Translations under genes and position numbers: made by a program
Origin: Arcticibacter sp045629565
GTDB lineage: Bacteria; Bacteroidota; Bacteroidia; Sphingobacteriales; Sphingobacteriaceae
Assembly: GCF_045629565.1 (NCBI RefSeq)
Contig: NZ_JAZQRL010000081.1
Location: 1-64,000, forward strand
Reading direction: 5' to 3'
DNA length: 64,000 bases
The notes under the pieces: generated by a model
Told to the model about the DNA's origin: nothing
Database searches by the model: none
Seen by the model: the letters and a program-made list of their open reading frames with translations, nothing else
Shown: positions 8,064 through 16,200 of the stretch, piece by piece
Layout: each line of letters begins with the position of its first letter
How positions within the stretch are numbered: position 1 is the first letter of the stretch

Positions 8064-10193
8064 TTATTTTTTAGTCTGCTTTAATACAACAACACTCCGG
8101 CTTTCTACGATGATTGACTCGGCGGCTGCAAAGTGGTCCCCTTTTTCTTCCACAAAGTTTTCGTGTGTGTCCAGCACTTTAACCCATTCCTTTCCATACC
8201 GTTCTTGTGGCAAAATAAAGTTTAGCGGTTCGTAATGGGCATTGAAAATAATGTAAAAGCTGTCATCGATGATCTTTTCACCTTTAGGCCCGACGGAGCG
8301 GATCGCGTTTCCGTTTAAAAACACTCCGAGCGACTTAGCAAAATCGTGACTCCAGTTTTCGTCGGGCATTTCTTGTCCTTCAGGCAGGAACCAGGCGATA
8401 TCCTCTAAGCCAATTCCTTTTATAGGCTGACCCGTAAACCAGCGTCTGCGACGGAATACGGGATGTTTTTTTCTTAGGTGGATGACTTTGCGGGTGAAGT
8501 TGAGCAGGTCGAGGTCGGCTTCCGTCCAGTTCAGCCATGAGATCTCGTTATCCTGGCAATACGCGTTGTTATTTCCGCCCTGAGTCCGGCTGATTTCATC
8601 TCCCGAGACTAGCATAGGTACTCCCTGTGAAAGAAAGAGCGAGGTAAGGAAATTGCGTTTTTGTTTCTCCCTTAGCGCGTTTATAACTTCATCTGATGTA
8701 GGGCCTTCTGCTCCACAATTCCAGGAACGGTTATGACTGTCGCCGTCATTGTTGTCTTCGCCATTATCTTCGTTATGCTTCTCGTTGTAAGAAACGAGGT
8801 CGTTCAGGGTAAAGCCATCATGTGCTGTAATGAAGTTGATGCTGGCTGTTGGTCTTCTGTAGTCGTCTTTGTACAGGTCTGAACTGCCGGTAAACCGCTC
8901 AGCAAATTCTCCCAGCATGCTATCTGCACCTCTCCAGTAGTCGCGCAAACAGTCGCGATACTTGCCGTTCCATTCAGCCCATCCGGGAGGGAATTTCCCT
9001 ACCTGATAGCCGCCCTCACCGATATCCCAGGGTTCGGCAATTAATTTTACCTGCGAGATAATGGGGTCCTGGTGGATAATATCGAAGAATGAACCCAGGC
9101 GGTCGACTTCATGAAGCTCCCTGGCGAGGGTAGAGGCAAGGTCGAAACGGAACCCGTCAATATGCATTTCTGTGATCCAGTAGCGGAGACTATCCATAAT
9201 AAGTCGAAGAACTCCGGGAAGTCTGGCATTTAAAGTGTTGCCGGTCCCTGTATAGTCTTTGTAGTAACGGTTGCTTTCTTCAGACAGGCGGTAGTAGGAT
9301 GCGTTGTCGATCCCCTTAAATGAAAGCGTTGGGCCCAGCTGGTTACCTTCGGCCGTGTGGTTGTATACCACATCCAGAATGACCTCGATACCCGCTTTAT
9401 GAAGGGATTTAACCATTTGCTTAAACTCCGTGACCTGCTCACCGAAAACACCGGTACTGCTGTACCTGACATCAGGAGCAAAGAAACCAATGGAGTTGTA
9501 TCCCCAGTAGTTACTCAGCCCTTTGTCGATCAGGTGTGAGTCCATGACGAATTGATGTACAGGCATCAGCTCGATCGCAGTAATGCCTAAGTCATGCAAG
9601 TACTGGATGGTGAGGGGATGGCCAATAGCAGCATAAGTGCCGCGGATTCCTTCAGGAATATCGGGGTGCAGCTTGGTGAAACCCTTAACGTGGGCTTCAT
9701 AAATGATGGTTTTGTGGTAAGGTGTGCTTGGCCGCCTGTCGCCTTCCCAATCAAAAGTGGGGTCAATAACTACTGACTTGGGGATATAGGGGGCACTGTC
9801 GAGCGTGCTGAAGCTGAGGTCAGCATCAGGGTGCCCTATTTCGTACCCGAAGAGCGCGTCGTGCCACTGAATGGCACCGGCGATGGCTTTGGCATAAGGA
9901 TCGATCAAGAGCTTGTTGGGGTTGAAGCGATGTCCGTTTTCCGGGTCGTAGGGGCCGTGGACCCGATAGCCGTAAAGCTGGCCAGGTTTCACATCAGGCA
10001 GGTAAACATGCCATACATGGTGCGAGCGTTCCCTGACTTCTATCCTTATATCTTCGGCCAGATCATCGCCAGATTTAAACAGGCAAAGCTCAACTTTTTC
10101 AGCATTTTCTGCGTAAAGTGCGAAATTAACTCCGTTGCCATCCCAGGTAGCACCCAGGGGATACGGAGATCCGGGGTATACATTTATATTCAT
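8064..10193 (-). CDS. glgX: Glycogen debranching enzyme GlgX/TreX
   Basis: 709 residues. A CBM48-type N-domain (about 1-150) is followed by a GH13_11 isoamylase-type barrel with G-F-R-F-D-L-A (nucleophile Asp), A-E-P-W-D (acid Glu) and A-H-D-G-F (third Asp). It cuts alpha-1,6 branches of glycogen to give linear chains. As first gene of the operon with treZ and treY/malQ it supplies the substrate for trehalose synthesis, the role called TreX in organisms with this cluster. No clear TAnnTTTG promoter is visible upstream on the minus strand. Confidence 0.92.
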   Translation of the reverse strand: MNINVYPGSPYPLGATWDGNGVNFALYAENAEKVELCLFKSGDDLAEDIRIEVRERSHHVWHVYLPDVKPGQLYGYRVHGPYDPENGHRFNPNKLLIDPYAKAIAGAIQWHDALFGYEIGHPDADLSFSTLDSAPYIPKSVVIDPTFDWEGDRRPSTPYHKTIIYEAHVKGFTKLHPDIPEGIRGTYAAIGHPLTIQYLHDLGITAIELMPVHQFVMDSHLIDKGLSNYWGYNSIGFFAPDVRYSSTGVFGEQVTEFKQMVKSLHKAGIEVILDVVYNHTAEGNQLGPTLSFKGIDNASYYRLSEESNRYYKDYTGTGNTLNARLPGVLRLIMDSLRYWITEMHIDGFRFDLASTLARELHEVDRLGSFFDIIHQDPIISQVKLIAEPWDIGEGGYQVGKFPPGWAEWNGKYRDCLRDYWRGADSMLGEFAERFTGSSDLYKDDYRRPTASINFITAHDGFTLNDLVSYNEKHNEDNGEDNNDGDSHNRSWNCGAEGPTSDEVINALREKQKRNFLTSLFLSQGVPMLVSGDEISRTQGGNNNAYCQDNEISWLNWTEADLDLLNFTRKVIHLRKKHPVFRRRRWFTGQPIKGIGLEDIAWFLPEGQEMPDENWSHDFAKSLGVFLNGNAIRSVGPKGEKIIDDSFYIIFNAHYEPLNFILPQERYGKEWVKVLDTHENFVEEKGDHFAAAESIIVESRSVVVLKQTKK

Positions 10194-10283
10194 GGTCTAA
10201 AAAGGAGGATGTGATATAAAATGTTTGAAAAAAATGGCAATACGCAGAAAATGGGAAATACGCGGAAGAATTATCTCATTATG

Positions 10284-10326
10284 TGATCGACGTCATGTTT
10301 TAATATTGGAAATATATCCTCTTTTG
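10284..10326 (+). promoter_or_regulatory. Candidate CRP/FNR-type site and -7 element for the gene at 10352
   Basis: TGAT-CGAC-GTCA at 10284-10295 is a match to the site shared with the oxidase and pfl promoters of this window. Its centre is exactly 33 bp from the centre of CTCTTTTG at 10319-10326, which keeps the TTTG half of the Bacteroidota -7 element but not the TA. The spacing equals that at ccoIS, pflB and the OFA gene. It also lies 91 bp upstream of glgX on the other strand, but no -7 element fits there. Confidence 0.5.
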
Positions 10327-10351
10327 TATCCATACATATAATACCAAATTG

Positions 10352-12151
10352 ATGAGTCATACATTTCATATACCTGTATTAGGCCTGGGGTTTACGATAG
10401 ATACACCGCTAAAAGTGGCGCGTTATGGAATCTCATCTGTTCTTTCTATAGTGGATGATATGCTAATAGAGCGGATGAGAAAGTTTTATGCCAAAAGCCA
10501 TGACGAAGAATATGTTCCAATAGACATAAAAGAGGAAGATCACCGGGCCAAGCGCGTTTGTGATTATCTGAATATGGTAAACCGTAAGGTGAATGAGCAG
10601 TTTGAACAGCTTAAAAGGCAGGCGTTTGTTCCCGGATCTGATATTACAAGGTACTTTAACCTATTGCCTGATGGATCTGCGCTGAAGATAAAGTATGATC
10701 AAATGATGAGGACCACTTCGCAGGAAGAGAAAGCCCGTCTTGATTCTGAGCTGCGGGAGGAAATGCAGAAAGGGTCAATTGATGTGAATATCATGGCCAA
10801 GGTTGACAAGATGCATTATGCAATTAACGGCGAAGTAACCGGGGATGAAAATTCTGATGCTCTGGCGGGCCTCAGAGGTTTCGCAATGAGTGACCTCCGT
10901 TCATCTGTGGTGTTATCAGCTGGAATGAATCCGCGCCTTTACAGCTATCTTGAACATTTTCCGGACTTCTATCCGGATGCTGACGGTGTATTGAAGAAAG
11001 GCATCATTTTGAAAGTCAGTGATTTTCGTTCCGCATTTATACAGGCGAAGTTCCTTGCTAAAAAGGGCATATGGATCTCCGAGTTTCGTATCGAGTCGGG
11101 ATTAAACTGTGGCGGTCACGCTTTTGCAACTGAAGGATACCTGATCGGGCCTATTCTGGAGGAATTCAAAAACAAGAGGCAGGAGATGATTGCAGAGCTG
11201 TTTGGTATATATCAACAAGCCTTGCTAACGAAGAACATCGCGATAGCAAGCCCCCCTGCTTTGCGGGTAACGGTTCAGGGCGGAATCGGTACTTCGGAAG
11301 AAGATGCTTTTTTGGTAAACCATTACAACCTGGATGGAACCGGATGGGGCAGCCCTTTTTTATTGGTGCCTGAGGCTACTAATGTAGATGAGACTACGCT
11401 TAAGAACCTGAGCCAGTCATCGGCTGATGATTTTTATGTAAGTGCTGCATCTCCGCTTGGTGTGCCATTCAATAATTATCGTTTAAGTTCAGCTGAGGTT
11501 CAGAGGCAGGAAAGGATTGATAAAGGTCGTCCGGGTAGTCCTTGCAGAAAAAAATATCTGGTGTCTAACACCGAGTTTACGGAGCAGCCCATTTGTACGG
11601 CTTCGCGAGAATACCAAAATCTAAAAATCAAGCAGCTGAAAGCCATGCCGCTTTCTGAGGAGGAGTATCAAAGTGAAGTCGAGAAGGTGACGCAGAAGCT
11701 TTGCTTATGCGAAGGCTTGGTTACCTCTGTATATATCAAGAATAATATGCTGGAGAGGAAGGAGAATACGGCTGTGGCAATATGCCCGGGGCCAAACCTT
11801 GCTTATTTTTCGAAGGTTATGTCTTTAGATGAGATAGTGAAGCATATATATGGCAAGATCAATCTACTTCAGGGAGTGAGTCGCTCATCATTGTTTATCA
11901 ATGAGCTTAACTTATATGTGGAGTATCTTAAGAAGGACATCCAGGCTCATATCAGTCGTCTTGACGCAAAAAAGATCAAGCAACTCGAAAAGTTCAGGGA
12001 ACAGTTATTATTAGGTGTGGATTATTATAAAAGCCTGGCTTCTCAGTTCAGCAATCAAACAGAGCAGTACATAAAGCGATTTTCAGAAGAACTTCTAGCT
12101 ATAGAAGCCCAAATTCACAGTATCCAGGTGAGAGAAATTGCGGAAGTCTGA
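10352..12151 (+). CDS. Unassigned protein with nitronate-monooxygenase-like motifs and a cysteine cluster
   Basis: 599 residues from the ATG at 10352 (a TTG lies just before). I do not recognise the full-length family. The middle resembles the FMN-binding TIM barrel of nitronate monooxygenase/PfaD proteins: G-L-N-C-G-G-H at 250-256 matches the A-G-G-H motif, and V-Q-G-G-I-G-T around 308-314 followed by W-G-S-P-F-L-L-V-P-E-A matches the phosphate-binding strand and loop. After the barrel come several cysteines in the patterns G-S-P-C, P-I-C and L-C-L-C-E, which could hold a metal or Fe-S centre. The last 100 residues look like helical coils. No signal peptide. Its promoter carries the oxygen-regulon site, which suggests a role under low oxygen. 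Function unknown. Confidence 0.6.
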   Translation: MSHTFHIPVLGLGFTIDTPLKVARYGISSVLSIVDDMLIERMRKFYAKSHDEEYVPIDIKEEDHRAKRVCDYLNMVNRKVNEQFEQLKRQAFVPGSDITRYFNLLPDGSALKIKYDQMMRTTSQEEKARLDSELREEMQKGSIDVNIMAKVDKMHYAINGEVTGDENSDALAGLRGFAMSDLRSSVVLSAGMNPRLYSYLEHFPDFYPDADGVLKKGIILKVSDFRSAFIQAKFLAKKGIWISEFRIESGLNCGGHAFATEGYLIGPILEEFKNKRQEMIAELFGIYQQALLTKNIAIASPPALRVTVQGGIGTSEEDAFLVNHYNLDGTGWGSPFLLVPEATNVDETTLKNLSQSSADDFYVSAASPLGVPFNNYRLSSAEVQRQERIDKGRPGSPCRKKYLVSNTEFTEQPICTASREYQNLKIKQLKAMPLSEEEYQSEVEKVTQKLCLCEGLVTSVYIKNNMLERKENTAVAICPGPNLAYFSKVMSLDEIVKHIYGKINLLQGVSRSSLFINELNLYVEYLKKDIQAHISRLDAKKIKQLEKFREQLLLGVDYYKSLASQFSNQTEQYIKRFSEELLAIEAQIHSIQVREIAEV

Positions 12152-12153
12152 CT

Positions 12154-12285
12154 TTAAAGTGCAGTAACAATCGAAGCAATCAGAACAATAGCGGTAAGGA
12201 AGAGATATATGATAATATCAGCGTTTCTTCTTTCCGCATCACTAAGCTTCGATTTGAAAGTTTTTTCGTTATATGACTTAACCAT
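12154..12285 (-). CDS. Small single-span membrane protein, 43 residues
   Basis: ATG at 12283-12285, stop at 12154-12156. The first 23 residues are polar and charged (K, E, D and R rich) and are followed by about 20 hydrophobic residues (I24 to L43), so the chain would sit in the inner membrane with its N-terminus probably in the cytosol. The charged-then-hydrophobic layout is unlikely for a random frame. It converges on the preceding gene, ending 2 bp from its stop. No Shine-Dalgarno is seen, which is normal here. Function unknown. Confidence 0.5.
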   Translation of the reverse strand: MVKSYNEKTFKSKLSDAERRNADIIIYLFLTAIVLIASIVTAL

Positions 12286-12446
12286 AATGACTTAATTATT
12301 GTTCAGTGACTATTTAGCAATATTTAAGCCAGCGGACCTGACTGGAGCGAGTTTTTTTGATTTAGCTTCAAATGGGATGGGATGAAATACTGTTGTTAAA
12401 TTCAAGGTGTATTCTAAACAGGACAATGGCGTACTGAATACCGAAA

Positions 12447-12923
12447 TTATATCAGAGTTTCTTTCAGTCTTCTTCTTGCCAGATGGATTCTGTTTTTAAC
12501 GGTGCCGATAGGGCTGTATAGTTTACGGTTAATCTCCTCATACTTGAAGCCCTCCATATGCATTAGTAAAGGTTTTCGATGCTGGTGGGGGAGATCGTCA
12601 ATTATCGCGTAGATTTGTGTGATGTTTAGGTGAGAGTCGGCCGTACTATAAGACGGTAACTGAATAGCTTCGTCAGTGTCGAGGGACGTTGTTTTTATTC
12701 TGTTCTTCCGGTATTTATTGATGAAGAGGTTTCGCATGATAATGAAGAGCCAGCCGCGTACGTTTGTGTCCTCCCGGAACTTGTCGTAATTTAATAGTGC
12801 CCTCAGAAGTGTGTCCTGAATCAAATCCTTCGCATCGTTCTCGTCTCCGGTATACTTCATAGCGTGAGGCTTCAAGTATCTTGATTGCTTGGCTATGAGG
12901 GAGCTGAATACATCTTTTTGCAT
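12447..12923 (-). CDS. ECF-type RNA polymerase sigma factor
   Basis: 158 residues from the ATG at 12921-12923. A longer in-frame start at 13031 would run through the regulatory sites described below and adds residues unlike the family, so I reject it. Region 2 is seen around D-L-I-Q-D-T and W-L-F-I-I-M-R-N (about residues 30-80). Region 4 is seen as G-F-K-Y-E-E-I followed by P-I-G-T-V-K-N-R-I near the C-terminus. No anti-sigma gene is adjacent. It is divergent from ccoI, and both start regions share a pair of CRP/FNR-type sites, so this sigma factor may be made under low oxygen. Its targets are unknown. Confidence 0.9.
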   Translation of the reverse strand: MQKDVFSSLIAKQSRYLKPHAMKYTGDENDAKDLIQDTLLRALLNYDKFREDTNVRGWLFIIMRNLFINKYRKNRIKTTSLDTDEAIQLPSYSTADSHLNITQIYAIIDDLPHQHRKPLLMHMEGFKYEEINRKLYSPIGTVKNRIHLARRRLKETLI

Positions 12924-12965
12924 GGTTAAAAGCTTTGGTGAAGCTGAGGATTGATTGGCTGAATA

Positions 12966-13061
12966 CAAATAAAGCCATCTGGATGTCTTTCCTGAATGAC
13001 CATTGTCACATCTCTGGCTGATTATCATCATGCGGATGCTGTGTCATATATCGGATCTTTG
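12966..13061. promoter_or_regulatory. Divergent promoter with two CRP/FNR-type sites serving the sigma gene and ccoIS
   Basis: Two sites, TGAC-CATT-GTCA (12997-13008) and TGAT-TATC-ATCA (13019-13030), have centres 22 bp apart, two helical turns. Rightward, the second site is 33 bp from GATCTTTG (13054-13061), the likely -7 of ccoI, and the first is 55 bp away. Leftward, the first site is 33 bp from TTTATTTG (12966-12973 on the minus strand), the likely -7 of the sigma gene, and the second is 55 bp away. The arrangement is thus symmetrical. Both -7 elements deviate by one base from TAnnTTTG, as expected for activator-dependent promoters. Confidence 0.7.
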
Positions 13062-13076
13062 AAATTCATATACATC

Positions 13077-15473
13077 ATGAAAACTTCTGAAATATCTACT
13101 AATACATTATGTTATCATTGTGGGGATGATATCGCTTCTGAATTGTTTATAGTTGACGACAAGCAATTTTGTTGTGCCGGTTGTAAGGGAGTGTATCAGG
13201 TTCTTTCTCAAAATAATCTTTGTAATTACTACGTATACAATAAGGCGCCGGGTCAGACGAAGCAATATGTGGAGCAACATTTTGACTTTCTTAATGAGCC
13301 CTCTATCTTTTCGAAGTTGGTTGATTATACGGATGAGAAGATCACGCTTATCACGTTTTTTATTCCGGCGATCCACTGTAGCTCCTGCCTCTGGCTGCTG
13401 GAACATCTGCATAAAATTAATCCTGCAATAGTTCAATCGAGAGTCGACTTCCTGAAAAAACAGGCCGAGATTACTTTTGACCAAAATAAGGTGTCGTTAA
13501 AAGAATTGGTCGAGATATTGGTGTCGATCGGTTACGAGCCGCTTATTAGCTTGCAGGATGTTGTTAAGGAGAAGAAAAATTCGGTCAACAGGGACCTTAT
13601 CAGAAAAATTGCGGTTTCAGGGTTCTGTCTCGGAAACGTAATGCTTTTTAGTTTTCCGGAGTATTTGGGGATATCTTCTTTGGAAGCTCAATTCCAGTCG
13701 CTGTTCGGGTGGTTAAACCTGGCCATGGGCGCTGTGGTGACGTTTTATTGCAGTCAGGACTTTTTTACATCGGCCTGGGGCAGTTTAAGAAACAGAGTGA
13801 TTAATCTCGATACACCACTCGCATTAATAGTTGCGGTTTTGTTTATTCGCTCGGCTTTCGAGATTATCAGTGGTACTGGTCCGGGTTTTTCCGACACACT
13901 TACCGGCCTGGTTTTTTTGTTATTGATGGGACGCTGGGTTAAACAACGTACCTATAATCACATTTCGTTTAACAGGGACTACCGCTCTTATTTTCCTGTT
14001 GCCGTTACATTGCTGGATGAGAATGGACAGGAGAAGCCTGTTCCGATCAACGATCTTGAAGTTGGCTCGCGAATTCTTGTGCGCAATAATGAGATTGTGC
14101 CGGCAGACTCTATACTAATGAAAGGCGATGGCTGCTTTGATTTCAGTTTCGTTACCGGTGAGTCAGATCCGAAAACGAAGGTTCTGGGAGAAGTGATTTA
14201 TGCTGGAGGCAGGCAGATCGGGAAGGCTGTAGAGATGGAAGTGGTGAAACCCGTGTCGCAAAGTTATCTTACAAGGCTTTGGAACAATGAAGCATTCAAA
14301 CGAGATGATAGTAAGATAAAAAATTTCAATGATACGATTGCGCAGTATTTTAGCGCTGTAGTGATTGTAATTGCTACAGGATCGTTGAGCTATTGGTACT
14401 ATCACGGAGACATAAGCCGGGCATGGGATGCATTTTCGGCAGTTTTGATTGTGGCGTGCCCCTGCGTATTGGCATTAAGTACTCCGCTAACTCTTTCCAC
14501 GGTTTTGGGAATGTTCGACAAGAACGGCTTCTATCTTAAGAATACGGATGTGGTGGAGCAATTAGCCAGGGTAGATTCGGTTGTATTTGATAAGACGGGT
14601 ACGATCAGCTGCCCCGAGGCCGTCGATTTACGTTTCTCGGGTACGCTAAGCAGGTATGAAGAGTCGCTGGTAGGTAGCCTGGCGAGAAATTCATCACATC
14701 CGCTGAGCCGCGAGATCGTGAAATGGTTAGGCGGTGCTGCGGACTTAAGGGTTGAGGGATATTCAGAGGTCGCGGGAAAAGGCGTTTCGGCATTTGTTGA
14801 CGGTCATGAAATCACGATGGGCAGCCGGGCTTTTGTCTCGCCAGATGCGGATGTAATGAGCACTTCATCGGTCGTCCATGTTCGCATTGATGACGAGTAT
14901 AAGGGATTTTTTAAGATCAACCAGCGATGGAGAGATAGTTTAAAGCAGTTGATCCATGTTCTGAATACCCGATACCGGATGCATGTCATCTCCGGGGATC
15001 ATGCGGCTGAGAGGAAATCTTTATCTTCGATATTTCCGGAGTACGTTCCGATGCTATTTAAGCAAAGCCCTCACGATAAGCTTCAGTATATTAAGAAGCT
15101 CCAGCAGGATCAAAATATTGTAATGATGCTAGGAGATGGCCTGAATGATGCGGGGGCACTTCGTCAGAGTGATCTGGGTGTTGCTGTGACGGATAACATC
15201 AATAACTTCACTCCTGGTAGTGATGCCATCCTGAAGGGCCCGGTCATGGGAAAGCTGCCTCAGTTTATACATCAGGCAAAGATGGCGATAAAGATCATTA
15301 AGGTTAGTTTTGTGATTGCATCCGTTTACAACCTGATCGGAGTTTACTTCGCTGTTCAGGGGAGCTTATCGCCATTGACGGCGGCTATTCTTATGCCGAT
15401 GAGCACAGTGACCATTATTACTACCACCAATCTGGCAAATCAATATTTTGCGAGAAAAAATAAGTTGCGATGA
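13077..15473 (+). CDS. ccoI: Cation-transporting P-type ATPase for cbb3 oxidase assembly (CcoI/FixI)
   Basis: 798 residues from the ATG at 13077; an upstream in-frame start at 12996 lies inside the regulatory sites. The N-terminus has a cysteine-rich metal-binding region (C12-x2-C15 and an F-C-C-A-G-C motif), then an HMA-like domain with H-C-S-S-C. Further on come the A-C-P-C-V transmembrane copper motif, the phosphorylation motif D-K-T-G-T and the hinge motif G-D-G-L-N-D. This is the CcoI/FixI architecture, an inner-membrane copper exporter that feeds Cu to the CuB site of cbb3 oxidase. It overlaps ccoS by 4 nt and lies in the same island as ccoNOQPGH. Confidence 0.93.
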   Translation: MKTSEISTNTLCYHCGDDIASELFIVDDKQFCCAGCKGVYQVLSQNNLCNYYVYNKAPGQTKQYVEQHFDFLNEPSIFSKLVDYTDEKITLITFFIPAIHCSSCLWLLEHLHKINPAIVQSRVDFLKKQAEITFDQNKVSLKELVEILVSIGYEPLISLQDVVKEKKNSVNRDLIRKIAVSGFCLGNVMLFSFPEYLGISSLEAQFQSLFGWLNLAMGAVVTFYCSQDFFTSAWGSLRNRVINLDTPLALIVAVLFIRSAFEIISGTGPGFSDTLTGLVFLLLMGRWVKQRTYNHISFNRDYRSYFPVAVTLLDENGQEKPVPINDLEVGSRILVRNNEIVPADSILMKGDGCFDFSFVTGESDPKTKVLGEVIYAGGRQIGKAVEMEVVKPVSQSYLTRLWNNEAFKRDDSKIKNFNDTIAQYFSAVVIVIATGSLSYWYYHGDISRAWDAFSAVLIVACPCVLALSTPLTLSTVLGMFDKNGFYLKNTDVVEQLARVDSVVFDKTGTISCPEAVDLRFSGTLSRYEESLVGSLARNSSHPLSREIVKWLGGAADLRVEGYSEVAGKGVSAFVDGHEITMGSRAFVSPDADVMSTSSVVHVRIDDEYKGFFKINQRWRDSLKQLIHVLNTRYRMHVISGDHAAERKSLSSIFPEYVPMLFKQSPHDKLQYIKKLQQDQNIVMMLGDGLNDAGALRQSDLGVAVTDNINNFTPGSDAILKGPVMGKLPQFIHQAKMAIKIIKVSFVIASVYNLIGVYFAVQGSLSPLTAAILMPMSTVTIITTTNLANQYFARKNKLR

Positions 15474-15628
15474 ACATACTGTATTTTTTAATCGGCTGTA
15501 GCGTCGTTATGGCGCTCTTTTTTCTTGCGGCTTTCTTTTGGGCGTTGAAAGATGGACAGCATGACGACGTGCATACTCCAGCAGTTAGAATTCTTTTTGA
15601 CGACGATAAGCCAGAGGAAGCCGAGTAA
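15470..15628 (+). CDS. ccoS: cbb3 oxidase maturation protein CcoS
   Basis: 52 residues. The ATG at 15470 overlaps the TGA stop of ccoI (ATGA), a sign of coupled translation. One membrane helix fills residues 3 to about 26; a short acidic tail follows, and the W-A-L-K-D-G-Q motif after the helix is typical of CcoS. Small CcoS proteins are needed for insertion of heme and copper into cbb3 oxidase, and the gene normally follows ccoI as it does here. Confidence 0.9.
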   Translation: MNILYFLIGCSVVMALFFLAAFFWALKDGQHDDVHTPAVRILFDDDKPEEAE

Positions 15629-15643
15629 GGCTTCCTTTAATGA

Positions 15644-16045
15644 CTATTTTATTGAATAATCCAATGAGTACTTGCCTGGCCCTGTAAAGAAAAGGCTGGC
15701 AAAAATGCCTGTGAATATAAACGAGGATTCTTTTATGGCAAAGGGGTCAGCACTGTGTACGATAAAAAAAGCGACGAGCATTGTTGCAATTAAAGGTATT
15801 ACCGCTACACGGGTAGCGAAACCAAGCATCACCAATAGCGAGCACAGAAATTCTGCGAGAATGGCGAGGTAGAGCGTCAATTCAGGTCCAACTCCAATGG
15901 GATCTGCAAACTGTGTCGATCCTGCAAGAGCCTTTTCGAGTTTCGGCCAGCCATGAGTTAACATAGCACTTCCCGCTACTAACCTGAGCAGCAGTAAACC
16001 CAGGTCAAGTGAAATAGCAGTACTTCTAAATAATGAGGATTTCAT
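15644..16045 (-). CDS. DoxX-family membrane protein
   Basis: 133 residues from the ATG at 16043-16045; the frame opens further upstream to 16186, but that extension has no family resemblance and runs across the ccoN promoter. Four hydrophobic helices and the motifs L-L-L-R-L-V-A-G and H-G-W-P-K-L fit the DoxX/DoxD-like family (PF07681). Members are small inner-membrane proteins linked in various bacteria with quinone or redox stress, without one agreed reaction. The gene is divergent from ccoN and convergent on ccoS. An AACATTTG element sits 31 bp from the ccoN distal site, two bases off the spacing of the other promoters, so I do not assign it to the regulon. Confidence 0.8.
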   Translation of the reverse strand: MKSSLFRSTAISLDLGLLLLRLVAGSAMLTHGWPKLEKALAGSTQFADPIGVGPELTLYLAILAEFLCSLLVMLGFATRVAVIPLIATMLVAFFIVHSADPFAIKESSFIFTGIFASLFFTGPGKYSLDYSIK

Positions 16046-16106
16046 GTCTTTACGTTTTAAGTCTCCATCGAAATTAACAAATGTTTGCGTGAGAATATTA
16101 AAAGTA

Positions 16107-16171
16107 TGATGAAAATCACTTATTTCCGCAATCTCTGTCATCTTAATGTAAGTTGCAACAAGGTAATTTTG
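16107..16171 (+). promoter_or_regulatory. Promoter of ccoNO-ccoQ-ccoP-ccoG-ccoH with tandem CRP/FNR-type sites
   Basis: A perfect TGAT-GAAA-ATCA at 16107-16118 is centred 55 bp from the -7 element TAATTTTG (16164-16171). At the 33-bp position lies CAAT-CTCT-GTCA (16129-16140), one intact and one decayed half-site. The two centres are 22 bp apart, the same layout as at ccoI and hemN. Confidence 0.65.
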
Positions 16172-16200
16172 GCATTCGGAATACATATCCTATTGTTATT

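Noticed and set aside
12924..13031. Longer N-terminus for the ECF sigma factor
   Set aside because: The extra 36 codons do not resemble sigma region 2 or its lead-in and cover both regulatory sites of the divergent promoter.
16078..16118. doxX as a further member of the oxygen regulon
   Set aside because: Its AACATTTG element lies 31 bp from the ccoN distal site and lacks TA; the spacing rule that holds for the other promoters is not met.
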